Shown here: positions 32,207-40,964 of the stretch, one piece after another | Position numbering within the stretch: the first letter of the stretch is position 1 | How the letters are laid out: each line of letters opens with the position of its first letter | Assembly: GCF_030813695.1 (NCBI RefSeq) | Contig: NZ_JAUSVA010000002.1 | Coordinates: 8,703,501-8,767,500, forward strand | Direction: 5' to 3' | Source: Kitasatospora herbaricolor | GTDB taxonomy: Bacteria; Actinomycetota; Actinomycetes; Streptomycetales; Streptomycetaceae | Length of the DNA stretch: 64,000 bases | Position numbers and translations under genes: made by a program | Notes under the pieces: generated by a model | The model's input: only the letters and a program-made list of their open reading frames with translations | Database searches by the model: none | What the model was told of the DNA's origin: nothing

Positions 32207-33652
32207 ATGACCCGACCGGTGGTCCTCTGCAGCCCGGACGAACTCCGCACGCTGTTCCTGTTCGAGCGGCTGACCCCCGAGCAACTCGGCTGGCTCTGCC
32301 GCGAGGGCCGGGTCGAGCGCTACGATCCCGGCCCGGTGTACGCCGAGGGGGACCCGGCGACCTGCTTCTACGTGCTGCTCGACGGCTCCATCGTGCTCTC
32401 CCGGCGGGTCGGCGTCGACGACGTGGAGGTCAACCGGACCTCGCAGCGCGGTGTGTACTCCGGTGCCTTCCAGGCCTACCTGGGGGACCGGGTGCCGCAG
32501 GTGTACAACAGCTCGCTGCGGGCGGTCGAGCCCTCGCGCTTCTTCGTCCTGTCGGCGGAGAACTTCGCGGGGCTGATGCGGGACTGGTTCCCGATGGCGG
32601 TGCACCTGCTCGAAGGGCTCTTCCTCGGCGCGCAGGTGGCCAAGGAGGCGATCGGCCAGCGGGAGCGGCTGCTCGCCCTGGGATCGCTGTCCGCCGGCCT
32701 GACCCACGAGCTGAACAACCCGGCCGCCGCCGCGCTGCGGGCCACCGCCGCCCTGCGCGAGCGGGTCGCCGGAATGCGGCACAAGCTCGGCAAGATCGCC
32801 GCCGGCCCCTACCCGCAGGACGGCCTGGACGCCCTGATCACCCTCCAGGACGCCGCCGTCGACCAGGTGGCGGCCACCAAGTCCGTCTCGCTCGGCCCGC
32901 TGGAGGCGGCCGACCGCGAGGACGCGGTGGACGAGTGGCTGGAGGAGAAGGGCATCGCCGAGGGGTGGGAGCTGGGACCGGCCTTCGTCCAGGCCGGCCT
33001 CGGCCTCGACTGGCTGCGCCGGGTCGAGGACACCGTCGGCCCGCAGAGCCTGGAGGGCGCCCTGCGGTGGCTGCACTACACGGTCGAGACCGAACTGCTG
33101 ATGAACGAGATCGAGGACTCCACCACCCGGATCTCCGACCTGGTGGGCGCGGCGAAGCAGTACTCGCAGCTGGACCGGGCCCCGCACCGGGTGGTCGACG
33201 TCCACGAGCTGCTGGACAGCACCCTGATGATGCTCTCCGGGAAGATCCCGGCGGAGGTGACGGTGGTCCGCGACTACGACCGGGAGCTGCCCAGCGTGCC
33301 GGCCTACCCGGGCGAGCTGAACCAGGTCTGGACGAATCTGATCGACAACGCGCTGTCGGCGATGGCCGGTTCCGGCCGGCTCACCGTCCGCACCGCGGTC
33401 GACCACGAGAACGTGCTGGTGGAGTTCGGCGACACCGGGCCGGGCGTACCGGAGGAGATCCGCGACCGGATCTTCGAGCCGTTCTTCACCACCAAGCCGG
33501 TCGGCGAGGGAACGGGCCTCGGTCTGGACATCTCCTGGCGCATCGTGGTCAACCGGCACCACGGCGACCTCCGGGTCGAGTCGGTGCCGGGCGACACCCG
33601 CTTCCGGGTGCTGCTGCCGAGCACCGACCGCGAGGCGTCGCCCGCCGGCTGA
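32207..33652 (+). CDS. Histidine kinase with N-terminal cyclic-nucleotide-binding domain
   Basis: A soluble 481-aa sensor kinase. Residues 10-130 are a cNMP-binding (Crp-like) domain (FLFERLTPEQLGWLCREGRV, YAEGDPATCFYVLLDGSIVL). A helical HisKA-like region has LSAGLTHELNNPAAAA with the phosphorylatable His at 167. A long insert (about 180-310) leads to the ATPase domain with the N-box LIDNALSAM, G1 GDTGPGVPEEI, F-box FEPFFTTKP and G2 GTGLGLDISWRI. No membrane segment is present, so it senses a cytoplasmic signal. It begins 4 bp after the receiver-TrxR gene, so the pair form an operon and probably a phosphotransfer couple. Confidence 0.9.
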   Translation: MTRPVVLCSPDELRTLFLFERLTPEQLGWLCREGRVERYDPGPVYAEGDPATCFYVLLDGSIVLSRRVGVDDVEVNRTSQRGVYSGAFQAYLGDRVPQVYNSSLRAVEPSRFFVLSAENFAGLMRDWFPMAVHLLEGLFLGAQVAKEAIGQRERLLALGSLSAGLTHELNNPAAAALRATAALRERVAGMRHKLGKIAAGPYPQDGLDALITLQDAAVDQVAATKSVSLGPLEAADREDAVDEWLEEKGIAEGWELGPAFVQAGLGLDWLRRVEDTVGPQSLEGALRWLHYTVETELLMNEIEDSTTRISDLVGAAKQYSQLDRAPHRVVDVHELLDSTLMMLSGKIPAEVTVVRDYDRELPSVPAYPGELNQVWTNLIDNALSAMAGSGRLTVRTAVDHENVLVEFGDTGPGVPEEIRDRIFEPFFTTKPVGEGTGLGLDISWRIVVNRHHGDLRVESVPGDTRFRVLLPSTDREASPAG

Positions 33653-33863
33653 CCCGCGACCGGCCGCCCGGGACCGCGTCCAGGACCGGGAAACCACGCC
33701 GGTCCGGAGGGGCACGGGCGCCGTCCGGATCAGATTTCGGCCAGTTGGCCCGAGCACCGCCTGACCGGCACCGCACCATGGTTGGATGCGAGCACAAAAT
33801 CACACCACGCGCATGCGCGGTCCGGAATCCGAAACTGTGCGGCGGACAACGGGAGGTCGGCAC

Positions 33864-34877
33864 GTGACCAACACGGAGGATCCAGCAGCCAACGAGAGCG
33901 CCGGGCCACTCCTCTACCAGTGGTTACGGGCGAACGACGCGGGCAGCCTCGCCCAGGCGGCCACCGCGCTCGGCCTCGACCCGCGCGAAGCGGCAGCGGC
34001 CTGGGCCGAACTGCGGACGCTCCGGCTCGTCCGCTCCGGCTCCTCGATCGGCGAGAGCGACCTGGTGGACCCGGACACGGCACTGCTGAACCTGCTGCGC
34101 CACAAACAGGGGATGCTCCGCGCCCAGTACGAGGAGCTGACCTCGATCGTCGCCGCCACCGAGTCCCTGTTGGACCGCTACCGGCCGGCCGCGGCCGGGC
34201 CCACCGAACAGGTCCGGGTGGAGGTCGTCGTCGGTGCCCGCAACCAGCGGCGGGTGATCCGCGACTTCTCCGACCTCCCCCGGACCGAGAGCCTGACCCT
34301 GCACGCCGACCGGGTCCCGTCCCGGACGGTCAGCCAGGCCCTGAACAGCTTCCTGACCGAGAAGAGCCGGATGGTCCGGCGCGGGGTCACCGTCCGCGCC
34401 ATCTACCCGCAGGGCTTCAACTCGGCACGCTGGCAGTGCAAGTACCTCGCCGAGGTGCAGCGGGTCGGGGTCGAGCTGAGGCTCGCCCCGCAGGTACCCT
34501 TCAGCCTCATCGTCGGTGATCACGACGTCGCCCTCCTCCCGCCCTACTCGGACCAGCCGGACGACGCCTTGATCGTGATCCGCGGCGCCTCCCTCGTCCG
34601 CACCTACGTCGCCCTGTACGAGGACTACTGGCTGCGCTCCTTCCCGTACCAGGGGCCCGCGCCCTGCGCCGGCGAGGCCGGGACCGACTGGCTCACCGAG
34701 CAGCACCGCACCTCGCTGCGGCTGCTCGCCAACGGGCTGACGGACGAACGGATCGCCCGGTCGATGGGCGTGTCCGTCCGAACCGTCAGCCGGCTGGTGT
34801 CCGAGGTGGCCCGGCACCTGGGGGCGCACAGTCGCTTCCAGGCCGGGGTGCTGGCCTGCGCCCAGGGCCTGGTCTGA
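33864..34877 (+). CDS. LuxR-type transcriptional regulator (TrmB-like N-domain)
   Basis: A 337-aa regulator. The N-terminal winged-helix segment (SLAQAATALGLDPREAAAAW, ELRTLRLVRSG) is TrmB-like. The middle resembles a PLD-like effector domain (VEVVVGARNQRRVIRDFSDL ... VTVRAIYPQGF). The C-terminus is a LuxR/GerE helix-turn-helix: LRLLANGLTDERIARSMGVS, VRTVSRLVSEVARHLGAHSR. GGGAGG precedes GTG 33864. This architecture is typical of regulators in streptomycete biosynthetic clusters. It converges on the NRPS operon and is the best candidate for its regulator. Confidence 0.88.
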   Translation: MTNTEDPAANESAGPLLYQWLRANDAGSLAQAATALGLDPREAAAAWAELRTLRLVRSGSSIGESDLVDPDTALLNLLRHKQGMLRAQYEELTSIVAATESLLDRYRPAAAGPTEQVRVEVVVGARNQRRVIRDFSDLPRTESLTLHADRVPSRTVSQALNSFLTEKSRMVRRGVTVRAIYPQGFNSARWQCKYLAEVQRVGVELRLAPQVPFSLIVGDHDVALLPPYSDQPDDALIVIRGASLVRTYVALYEDYWLRSFPYQGPAPCAGEAGTDWLTEQHRTSLRLLANGLTDERIARSMGVSVRTVSRLVSEVARHLGAHSRFQAGVLACAQGLV

Positions 34878-34922
34878 GCCCCGGGCCCGGTCCGGAGCGG
34901 CGCCCCGGCCCGGCCCGGTCGC

Positions 34923-35534
34923 TCAGTGCTGCAGGGCGAGCCGGATGCCGAAGGCGATGAGCAGTGCCCCGGTGGACCGTTCGATCCGCTGCCGCACCAC
35001 CGGACGGCGCAGGAACGCCCCGAAGCGGTCCACCGTGACGGTGTAGAGGCTGAACCACATCAGGTAGAGCAGCACGAAGACGACGGAGAACTTCAGCGCG
35101 CTGCCCAGCGTCCGGCCCGTCTCGGGCAGGAACTGCGGGAGGAAGGTGACGAAGAACAGCGCCACCTTGGGATTCAGGGCGTTCGACAGGAACCCCTGCC
35201 GCAGGCACTGCCCCCAGGAGAGCGACTGGGCCGGGGCGGCGCCCTCGCCCTGCCGCGCCCGCTGCCGGGCGCTGCGCAGCGTCGCGATCCCCATCCACAC
35301 CAGGTACAGCGTGCCGATCACCTTGAGCGCCGTGAAAGCCGTCGCGGAGGCCACCAGCAGGGCCGAGACCCCCAGCGAGGCCGCGCTCACGTGCACGCTC
35401 AGGCCGAGCATGCCGCCCACCATGGTGAACAGCCCGGCGGACCGGCCGCCGACCAGGGCGTTGCGCGTGATCAGCGCCTGGTCGGGGCCGGGGATCATGA
35501 TCAGCAGCAGGGCCGCCGCCGCGAAGGTCAGCAC
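34923..35534 (-). CDS. LysE/RhtB-family exporter
   Basis: A 203-aa inner-membrane exporter with six hydrophobic helices. LTFAAAALLLIMIPGPDQAL is the characteristic first helix (PGP), followed by GGRSAGLFTMVGGMLGLSVH, LKVIGTLYLVWMGIATLRS and GFLSNALNPKVALFFVTFLP (the NPK motif). The family exports amino acids and similar small molecules. Its GTG start overlaps the thioesterase stop (GTGCTGA), so translation is coupled and it is the last gene of the NRPS operon. This makes export of the NRPS product, or of an amino-acid-like intermediate, its likely role. Confidence 0.9.
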   Translation of the reverse strand: MLTFAAAALLLIMIPGPDQALITRNALVGGRSAGLFTMVGGMLGLSVHVSAASLGVSALLVASATAFTALKVIGTLYLVWMGIATLRSARQRARQGEGAAPAQSLSWGQCLRQGFLSNALNPKVALFFVTFLPQFLPETGRTLGSALKFSVVFVLLYLMWFSLYTVTVDRFGAFLRRPVVRQRIERSTGALLIAFGIRLALQH

Positions 35535-36292
35535 GCGGCCCCCTCAATCGTCCGCAGCACCGCCGCGCGCTGTCGCTCGCGGAAGTAGAAGTGGCCGCCG
35601 GCGAAGGTGCGTTGCTGGATCGGGCCGCGCGTGGTGTGCGCGGCCCAGGCCGCCGACTGCTCCTCGGACACCACGTCCTGCCGGCCGCGCAGCACCGTCA
35701 TCGGCACCGGCAGCGGTGGCCGCGGGAGCCAGCTGTAGGTCTCCAGCACCCGGTAGTCCGAACGGACGCAGACCGCCGTCATCCGGCACAGCTCGGGATT
35801 GCCCAGCACCTCCTCCGGGATGCCCCCGTGCAGGCGGGCGACCTCCGCCAGCAACTCGTCGTCGGGCAGCCGGTGCAGCCGGCTCCGCTCCCGCGGCAGG
35901 TGCGGCGCCGGGTAGCTGGACAGGATCAGCCGCTCGGGCAGGACCCGCCCGGCCGCGTGCAGGGCCTGGGTCAGCTCGTAGGCCAGCAGCGCCCCGAAGC
36001 TGTGCCCGAACAGCACGTACGGCGGGGTGAGTTCGAGCTCGTCGAGCAGGGCGCCGACCAGTTCCGCCATCCCGGTGTACGGCGGCTCCTCGTACCGGGA
36101 GCCGCGACCCGGCAGCTGGACCGCGCAGACCGCGACCTTGCGCAGGTCCCGGGCCCAGCGGACGTACTCCGCGGCCGAACCCCCGCCGTGCGGAAGGCAG
36201 TAGAGCGTCCGGGTGGCGTCGTCCGCACCGGGCGCGCGGATGGTCCAGCGCGGCGGGGCGGAGGTGTCGGAGAGGGCGTCCACCGCGCTCAC
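35528..36292 (-). CDS. Type II thioesterase (NRPS editing)
   Basis: A 254-aa alpha/beta hydrolase of the type II thioesterase (GrsT-like) family. LYCLPHGGGSAAEYVRWARD is the opening motif, LFGHSFGALLAYEL holds the nucleophile Ser near residue 97, VLRGRQDVV the Asp and FAGGHFYF the His. Such enzymes strip wrongly loaded groups from carrier proteins; with no thioesterase domain in the NRPS, it might also release the product. It starts with GTG at 36292, overlapping the carrier-protein stop (GTGA), and its own stop overlaps the exporter start. Confidence 0.93.
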   Translation of the reverse strand: MSAVDALSDTSAPPRWTIRAPGADDATRTLYCLPHGGGSAAEYVRWARDLRKVAVCAVQLPGRGSRYEEPPYTGMAELVGALLDELELTPPYVLFGHSFGALLAYELTQALHAAGRVLPERLILSSYPAPHLPRERSRLHRLPDDELLAEVARLHGGIPEEVLGNPELCRMTAVCVRSDYRVLETYSWLPRPPLPVPMTVLRGRQDVVSEEQSAAWAAHTTRGPIQQRTFAGGHFYFRERQRAAVLRTIEGAAC

Positions 36293-36543
36293 CCGACCTG
36301 GGCCGGCTCGTCGGAGCCGCTGAGGTGGGCGGCGAGCCGCTCGATGGTGGGGTGGTCGAGGATCTCGCCCGGCCGGGTCTCCCGGCCGGTCCGCGCGCTC
36401 AGGTCCGCGCTGAGCACCAGGGTGGTGGCCGAGTCGACCCCGAGGTACTCCAGCGGGATGTCGGTGCCCACCTCCTCGGGCGTGACGTCCAGCAGGTCCG
36501 CCAGGTAGTCCCGCAACCAGTCGGTGAGTTGCTGCCGGTTCAT
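36289..36543 (-). CDS. Free-standing acyl/peptidyl carrier protein
   Basis: An 84-aa carrier protein: LTDWLRDYLADLLDVTPEEV, then IPLEYLGVDSATTLVLSADL, with the phosphopantetheine-accepting Ser in GVDSATT (about residue 42). The closing helix pattern HPTIERLAAHLS is typical. It overlaps the NRPS stop as ATGA and the thioesterase start as GTGA, so all are co-translated. In the absence of a loading module in the NRPS, it may carry the starter acyl group donated to the Cy domain, or act in trans after the module. No dedicated starter-activating ligase is in the window. Confidence 0.9.
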   Translation of the reverse strand: MNRQQLTDWLRDYLADLLDVTPEEVGTDIPLEYLGVDSATTLVLSADLSARTGRETRPGEILDHPTIERLAAHLSGSDEPAQVG

Positions 36544-39500
36544 GCGCTGACCTCGCCTTCGACGGTGCCGGTGCCGGTGGCCGGCTGGTCGTCCAGTGCC
36601 GTGGCCGGGCCGAGGATCGGCTCCAGCCAGCTGTCCAGGGCCGCCACGGTGGGGTGCTGCAGGATGATCCCCACCGGCACCTCGGTGCCGAAGGCCCGCT
36701 GCAGCGCGGCCGAGATGCGGGCGGCGAGCAGCGAGTCGCCGCCGGCCTCCAGGAAGTCGTCGGCGAGGTCCACCTGGTTGAGGCCGAGCACCGCGCGGTA
36801 GATCTCGACCAGCTTCAACTGGCGGTCCGTCTGCGGAGGTTGCACCGCCCGGCTGCGTCCGACCCGGCGCGCCCCGGCCTTGGCGAGGGTGCCGCGGTCG
36901 ACCTTCCCGGTGCGGCTGAGCGGGAGCCGGTCCAGGGCCAGCAGCCGGGTGGGGACCATGTGCTTGGGCAGTCGCTCGGCGGCGTACTCGCGCAGCGCCT
37001 CGCGGTCGAACCGGCGCCTGGTCAGCGGCCCCTCGGCGGCGATGACGTCGAAGCCGACCGAGGCCGGGCCGTCCTCCTCCCGGGTGAGGACCGCGCTGCC
37101 GCCGAAGCCGGTGGCGTCGAGCAGGTCCGCCCACTGCGACCGGTCGAGCAACGGGTGCCCCCAGCCGCGCAGTTCGGTGTCCTCGTAGCCGTCGAAGCCC
37201 TGCTGCAGGCCCATCGTGAGGTCGAACCAGGGGTGGAAGGCGGTCTGTTCGACCATCAGCAGGGTGCCGCCGGGGGCGAGTGCGGAGCGGAGGGTGTCGA
37301 GCCCCGGGCCGATCCGGCGGATGTCGTGCAGCACGCTGGCCGCGATCACCAGATCGGCGGACAGGCCTTCGTGGCCCTGGAGCTCCGGCGACTGGTCGAG
37401 GTTGAACAGTCCCGGCCGGAGGAACCCGTACTCGCCGAAGACCTCCCGGGCCCGGTCGGTGAAGTACGGCGAGATGTCGGTGAAGAGGTAGTCCGTGCGG
37501 TCGGCCGGCAGCAGCGGCAGCAGGTGCCGGGTGAGGGTGCCGTAGCCGCCGCCCACCTCCAGGATGCGCAGCGGGCGGTCCTCGGGCCAGTCGGCCACGA
37601 AGCGGCGGACGGCCTCGGTGGCGACGTGGTAGGCGGGCCCGAACAGCCGGGCGTAGACCTCGGGGGTGCGGTCGGAGGCGTACAGCTCCGCCGAGTGCAT
37701 CGACTGGGTGAGGATGTCGGCGAGGCCGCCGGCCAGTGACAGCATCCAGTCGATCAGGTCGTCCGGGACGCCGAGGGTGGTCCGCAGGGCCTGCCGGGCG
37801 CTCTCGGCGACCGGTTCGGCGATCAGCGCGGGGAAGGTCCGGGCCACCTCCAGGCCGTCCGCCGACCGTCGCAGCAGGCCGCGGTCGCAGAGCACCCCGA
37901 CCGCGCGGGCCACCCAGCGCTCGTACCGCGGGGCGACCCCGGCGGCCAGCGCGGCGGCCGGGTCGAAGCGCTCACCGGGGGTGTGCGGCAGGCCAAGCGC
38001 CCGGAAGGCGGTCGCGGCGGCGGCGACGTACACGTCGTCCATGGCGGCCCAGGCGGTCCGCAGTTCCGCGACTCCGGGGCCGGGCGCGGGCAGCTCGGCG
38101 GCGTCGCGCAGTGCCTGGCGACATCGGGCGGTCTCGGCCGGGTCGGCGGTCTCGGTGTGCAGCAGGGAGCCGTCGGAGCGGTCGGGGACGACGAAGCCGA
38201 GCAGTTTGGCGGCGGCTCCCTCCTCAACGGACTTGACCACCACGGCGGACTCCACGCCGGGGTGCCTGGCGAGCACCGCCTCCACCTCGCCGCACTCGAT
38301 CCGGTGTCCGCCGATCTTGACCTGGCCGTCCCGGCGCCCGAGGAACTGCAGCGCGCCGTCCGGCAGGTAGCGGCCGAAGTCGCCGGTGCGGTAGAGCCGT
38401 TCGCCGGTGACGGGGTGCTGGACGAAACTCGCCGCGGTGCGCTCGGGGTCACGCCAGTACCCGCGGGCCAGGCCGGCGCCCTCGATGTACAGCTCGCCGG
38501 CCACCCAGACCGGGCAGGGCCGCATCGCGGCGTCCAGGACGTGGAAGGCCTGGTTCCGCAGCGGCTTGCCGTACGGGATGCTCGGCGCGTCCGGGGCCAC
38601 GTCGTCGGCCGGGTGCCAGTTGGACCAGATCGAGGCCTCGGTGGCGCCGCCCAGGCTGATCACCTCGGCGTCCGGCCAGAGCGCGAGGATCCGGTCGGGC
38701 AGGTCGAGGGGGATCCAGTCGCCGCTGAGCATGACCAGCCGCAGCTCGGCGGGCACGCTCTCGGCGGGTGCGTCCTCCAGGTGCTCGACGAGCATCTGCA
38801 TCTGCGCCGGCACCGAGTTCCAGACGGTCACGCCGTGCCGGGCCATCAACTCGGCCCAGTGCGACGGCTCGCGGCGCTTGTCCTCGTCGGGCAGGACCAG
38901 GGCGGCGCCGGCCGCCATGCTGCCGAAGAGGTCGTACACCGACAGGTCGAAGCCGAGGTCGGCGAGCCCGAACAGCCGGTCGTCCGGGCCGACGCCGAAC
39001 CGCTCGTTGATGTCGACGACGGTGTTGAGCGCGGCCCGGTGCTCGATCATCACGCCCTTGGGGCGGCCGGTCGAGCCGGAGGTGTACAGCACGTAGGCGA
39101 GGTCGGCGGGGTCGGCGGCCGCCCGCACCCCGGCGGACCGGGCGTCCAGGACGCCGTCCCCGGCGGCGGAGCGGATCCGGGGGAGCCCGGCCGGCCACTC
39201 CAGCCGGTCGTCGTGCTCCTGGTCGGTGACCACGGCGAGCGCCTCGCCGCTCTCGAACAGCTCCGCCCGGCGGCGGGCCGGCAGGGCCGGGCCCACCGGG
39301 AGGTAGGCGGCGGAGGCCAGCAGCACACCGTGCGCGGCCGCCACCTGGCCGGGGCCCTTGGGCAGGGTGATGCCGACCAGCCGGTCGCGCAGCGGCTCGT
39401 CGGTCAGCCGGCCTATCCCCTCGGCGACGGCGGCCGCCTGGTCGGCCAGTTCGCGGTAGCTGACGGAGCCGGTGCCGTGCAGCACGGCGGGCCGGTCGGG

Positions 39501-40964
39501 GTGCGCCAGCGCGCCCTGGAACAGGGCCTCGTGCAGCAGACCCTCGGGGGCCGGGCCCTCGGTGCTGTTGGCTGCCTCGCGCAGGGCGAGCTGGTGCGCC
39601 GGCAGCGGGATGTCCAGCCGGTCGTCCCAGGCGGCGGCCCGGGTGAGCCGCTGGACGGTGCCGCAGTAGGCGGCGAACATGTCGTCCAGGACGCCCTCGG
39701 GGAACAGTTCCTCGACCGCGTCCCAGGTGAGGTCGAGCGAGCCGGTGACGTCCAGCACCTGGTGGTCGAGCCAGATCTGCGGGGTCTGGCTGAGCCGGTA
39801 GGTGATGTCGCCGAAGTAGGCCATCGGGCCGGAGGCGTCCGAGACGGTGCCGAGTCCGCTGGTGAAGACCACCGGCATGCCCTCGAAGCCGGTCTGCAGG
39901 CCGCGCCGGCGGCGCTCGCGCAGGGTGTGCAGGGCACTGACGTAACGGTGGCGCAGGTCGTGCTGGAGCTGGGTCTGGGTCCGGGCGGCCAGGTCGGCGA
40001 CCGGCAGGTCACCGGTGGTGTCCATCTCCAGCAGGCAGATCGAGGTGAAGTCCCCGACCACGCGCCGCAGATGGGGGTGGACGGTGCGGTGACCGCGCTC
40101 GTTCCCGGCGAGCAGCAGCGGCAGCCGGTTGAAGATGGTGAGGTTCAGGCTGAACCGCGGGGTGCCGCTCCAGGCCGCCAGGACCTCGGCGAAGACGGTC
40201 GCCAGCACGGCGGTGGGCGTCAGGCCGCGTTCCTCGGCGAGCTGCTGGAAGCGCTGCCACTCGTCCGGCGGCAGGTGGAACTCGCGGTGGGTGAACCGCG
40301 GCTTGTGGATCTGCACCGGTGGCCGGGCGAGCGGGAGTTCGGGGGGCGGGGCCAGCGTCTCGGCCCGCGAGGCCCAGTAGTCCAGGGACCGCTTGTAGCG
40401 GGGTGCGTCGGTGCCCGCCTCCAGGGCCGTCACGTAGTCACGGAAGGTCACGTCGATCGGCGGCAGTTCGACGCTCTCGTCCTGGCAGAGCGCGCTCCAC
40501 TCGGTGAACAGCAGGGTGATGCTGGCCAGGTCGACCATCAGCAGGTCGAGGCTGACGTGCAGGCGGTCGTGGTCCGGGAGCCGGCTGATCCGGATGTCGA
40601 AGAGCGGCCAGACGGCGGGGTCGTAGACCCGTTCGGACATGTCGGCCCGGATCTCGGCGAGCCGCGCGGTCATCGCGGCCGGATCGGCGTCCGAGAGGTC
40701 CTCGAACCCGATCTCGAAGGGTGGCGCCTCGGGCATCACCTGCTGCCGGCCGTCCTTGTGGACCACCGCCCGGAGCATGCCGTGCCGCTCCAGCAGGCGG
40801 CGCCAGCCGCGGGTGAGCAGTGCGTGGTCGAGGCGCCTGCCCTCCATCTCGAAGTAGGCGTGCGGGGCGACGTTCCCGAGTACGAAGTTGGGGCCGCGGC
40901 CTACCCAGTACGCGTACTGGATCTCCGTCAAAGGGAAGGCCTCGTGGGCGTCTGCTGCTGTCAT
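36540..40964 (-). CDS. Nonribosomal peptide synthetase: Cy-A(Cys)-MT-PCP
   Basis: One module of 1474 aa. Residues 10-450 are a heterocyclisation domain, identified by DLLMVD (DxxxxD, about 140) instead of HHxxxDG. From about 490 an adenylation domain follows: YVLYTSGSTGRPKGVMIEH (about 625), FGLADLGFDLSVYDLFGS, SLGGATEASIWS and YRTGDFGRYLPDG (about 856). Reading the specificity residues by motif gives DLYNMSLIW(K), a cysteine-type code. A SAM methyltransferase (ILEVGGGYGTLTRHLLPLL, about 1135) interrupts the A domain before LSRTGKVDRG, as in pyochelin/yersiniabactin synthetases. A PCP ends it (FLEAGGDSLLAARIS). There is no TE. The start ATG follows GGAGG. Expected chemistry: Cys cyclised to a thiazoline and methylated. 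Confidence 0.92.
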   Translation of the reverse strand: MTAADAHEAFPLTEIQYAYWVGRGPNFVLGNVAPHAYFEMEGRRLDHALLTRGWRRLLERHGMLRAVVHKDGRQQVMPEAPPFEIGFEDLSDADPAAMTARLAEIRADMSERVYDPAVWPLFDIRISRLPDHDRLHVSLDLLMVDLASITLLFTEWSALCQDESVELPPIDVTFRDYVTALEAGTDAPRYKRSLDYWASRAETLAPPPELPLARPPVQIHKPRFTHREFHLPPDEWQRFQQLAEERGLTPTAVLATVFAEVLAAWSGTPRFSLNLTIFNRLPLLLAGNERGHRTVHPHLRRVVGDFTSICLLEMDTTGDLPVADLAARTQTQLQHDLRHRYVSALHTLRERRRRGLQTGFEGMPVVFTSGLGTVSDASGPMAYFGDITYRLSQTPQIWLDHQVLDVTGSLDLTWDAVEELFPEGVLDDMFAAYCGTVQRLTRAAAWDDRLDIPLPAHQLALREAANSTEGPAPEGLLHEALFQGALAHPDRPAVLHGTGSVSYRELADQAAAVAEGIGRLTDEPLRDRLVGITLPKGPGQVAAAHGVLLASAAYLPVGPALPARRRAELFESGEALAVVTDQEHDDRLEWPAGLPRIRSAAGDGVLDARSAGVRAAADPADLAYVLYTSGSTGRPKGVMIEHRAALNTVVDINERFGVGPDDRLFGLADLGFDLSVYDLFGSMAAGAALVLPDEDKRREPSHWAELMARHGVTVWNSVPAQMQMLVEHLEDAPAESVPAELRLVMLSGDWIPLDLPDRILALWPDAEVISLGGATEASIWSNWHPADDVAPDAPSIPYGKPLRNQAFHVLDAAMRPCPVWVAGELYIEGAGLARGYWRDPERTAASFVQHPVTGERLYRTGDFGRYLPDGALQFLGRRDGQVKIGGHRIECGEVEAVLARHPGVESAVVVKSVEEGAAAKLLGFVVPDRSDGSLLHTETADPAETARCRQALRDAAELPAPGPGVAELRTAWAAMDDVYVAAAATAFRALGLPHTPGERFDPAAALAAGVAPRYERWVARAVGVLCDRGLLRRSADGLEVARTFPALIAEPVAESARQALRTTLGVPDDLIDWMLSLAGGLADILTQSMHSAELYASDRTPEVYARLFGPAYHVATEAVRRFVADWPEDRPLRILEVGGGYGTLTRHLLPLLPADRTDYLFTDISPYFTDRAREVFGEYGFLRPGLFNLDQSPELQGHEGLSADLVIAASVLHDIRRIGPGLDTLRSALAPGGTLLMVEQTAFHPWFDLTMGLQQGFDGYEDTELRGWGHPLLDRSQWADLLDATGFGGSAVLTREEDGPASVGFDVIAAEGPLTRRRFDREALREYAAERLPKHMVPTRLLALDRLPLSRTGKVDRGTLAKAGARRVGRSRAVQPPQTDRQLKLVEIYRAVLGLNQVDLADDFLEAGGDSLLAARISAALQRAFGTEVPVGIILQHPTVAALDSWLEPILGPATALDDQPATGTGTVEGEVSA

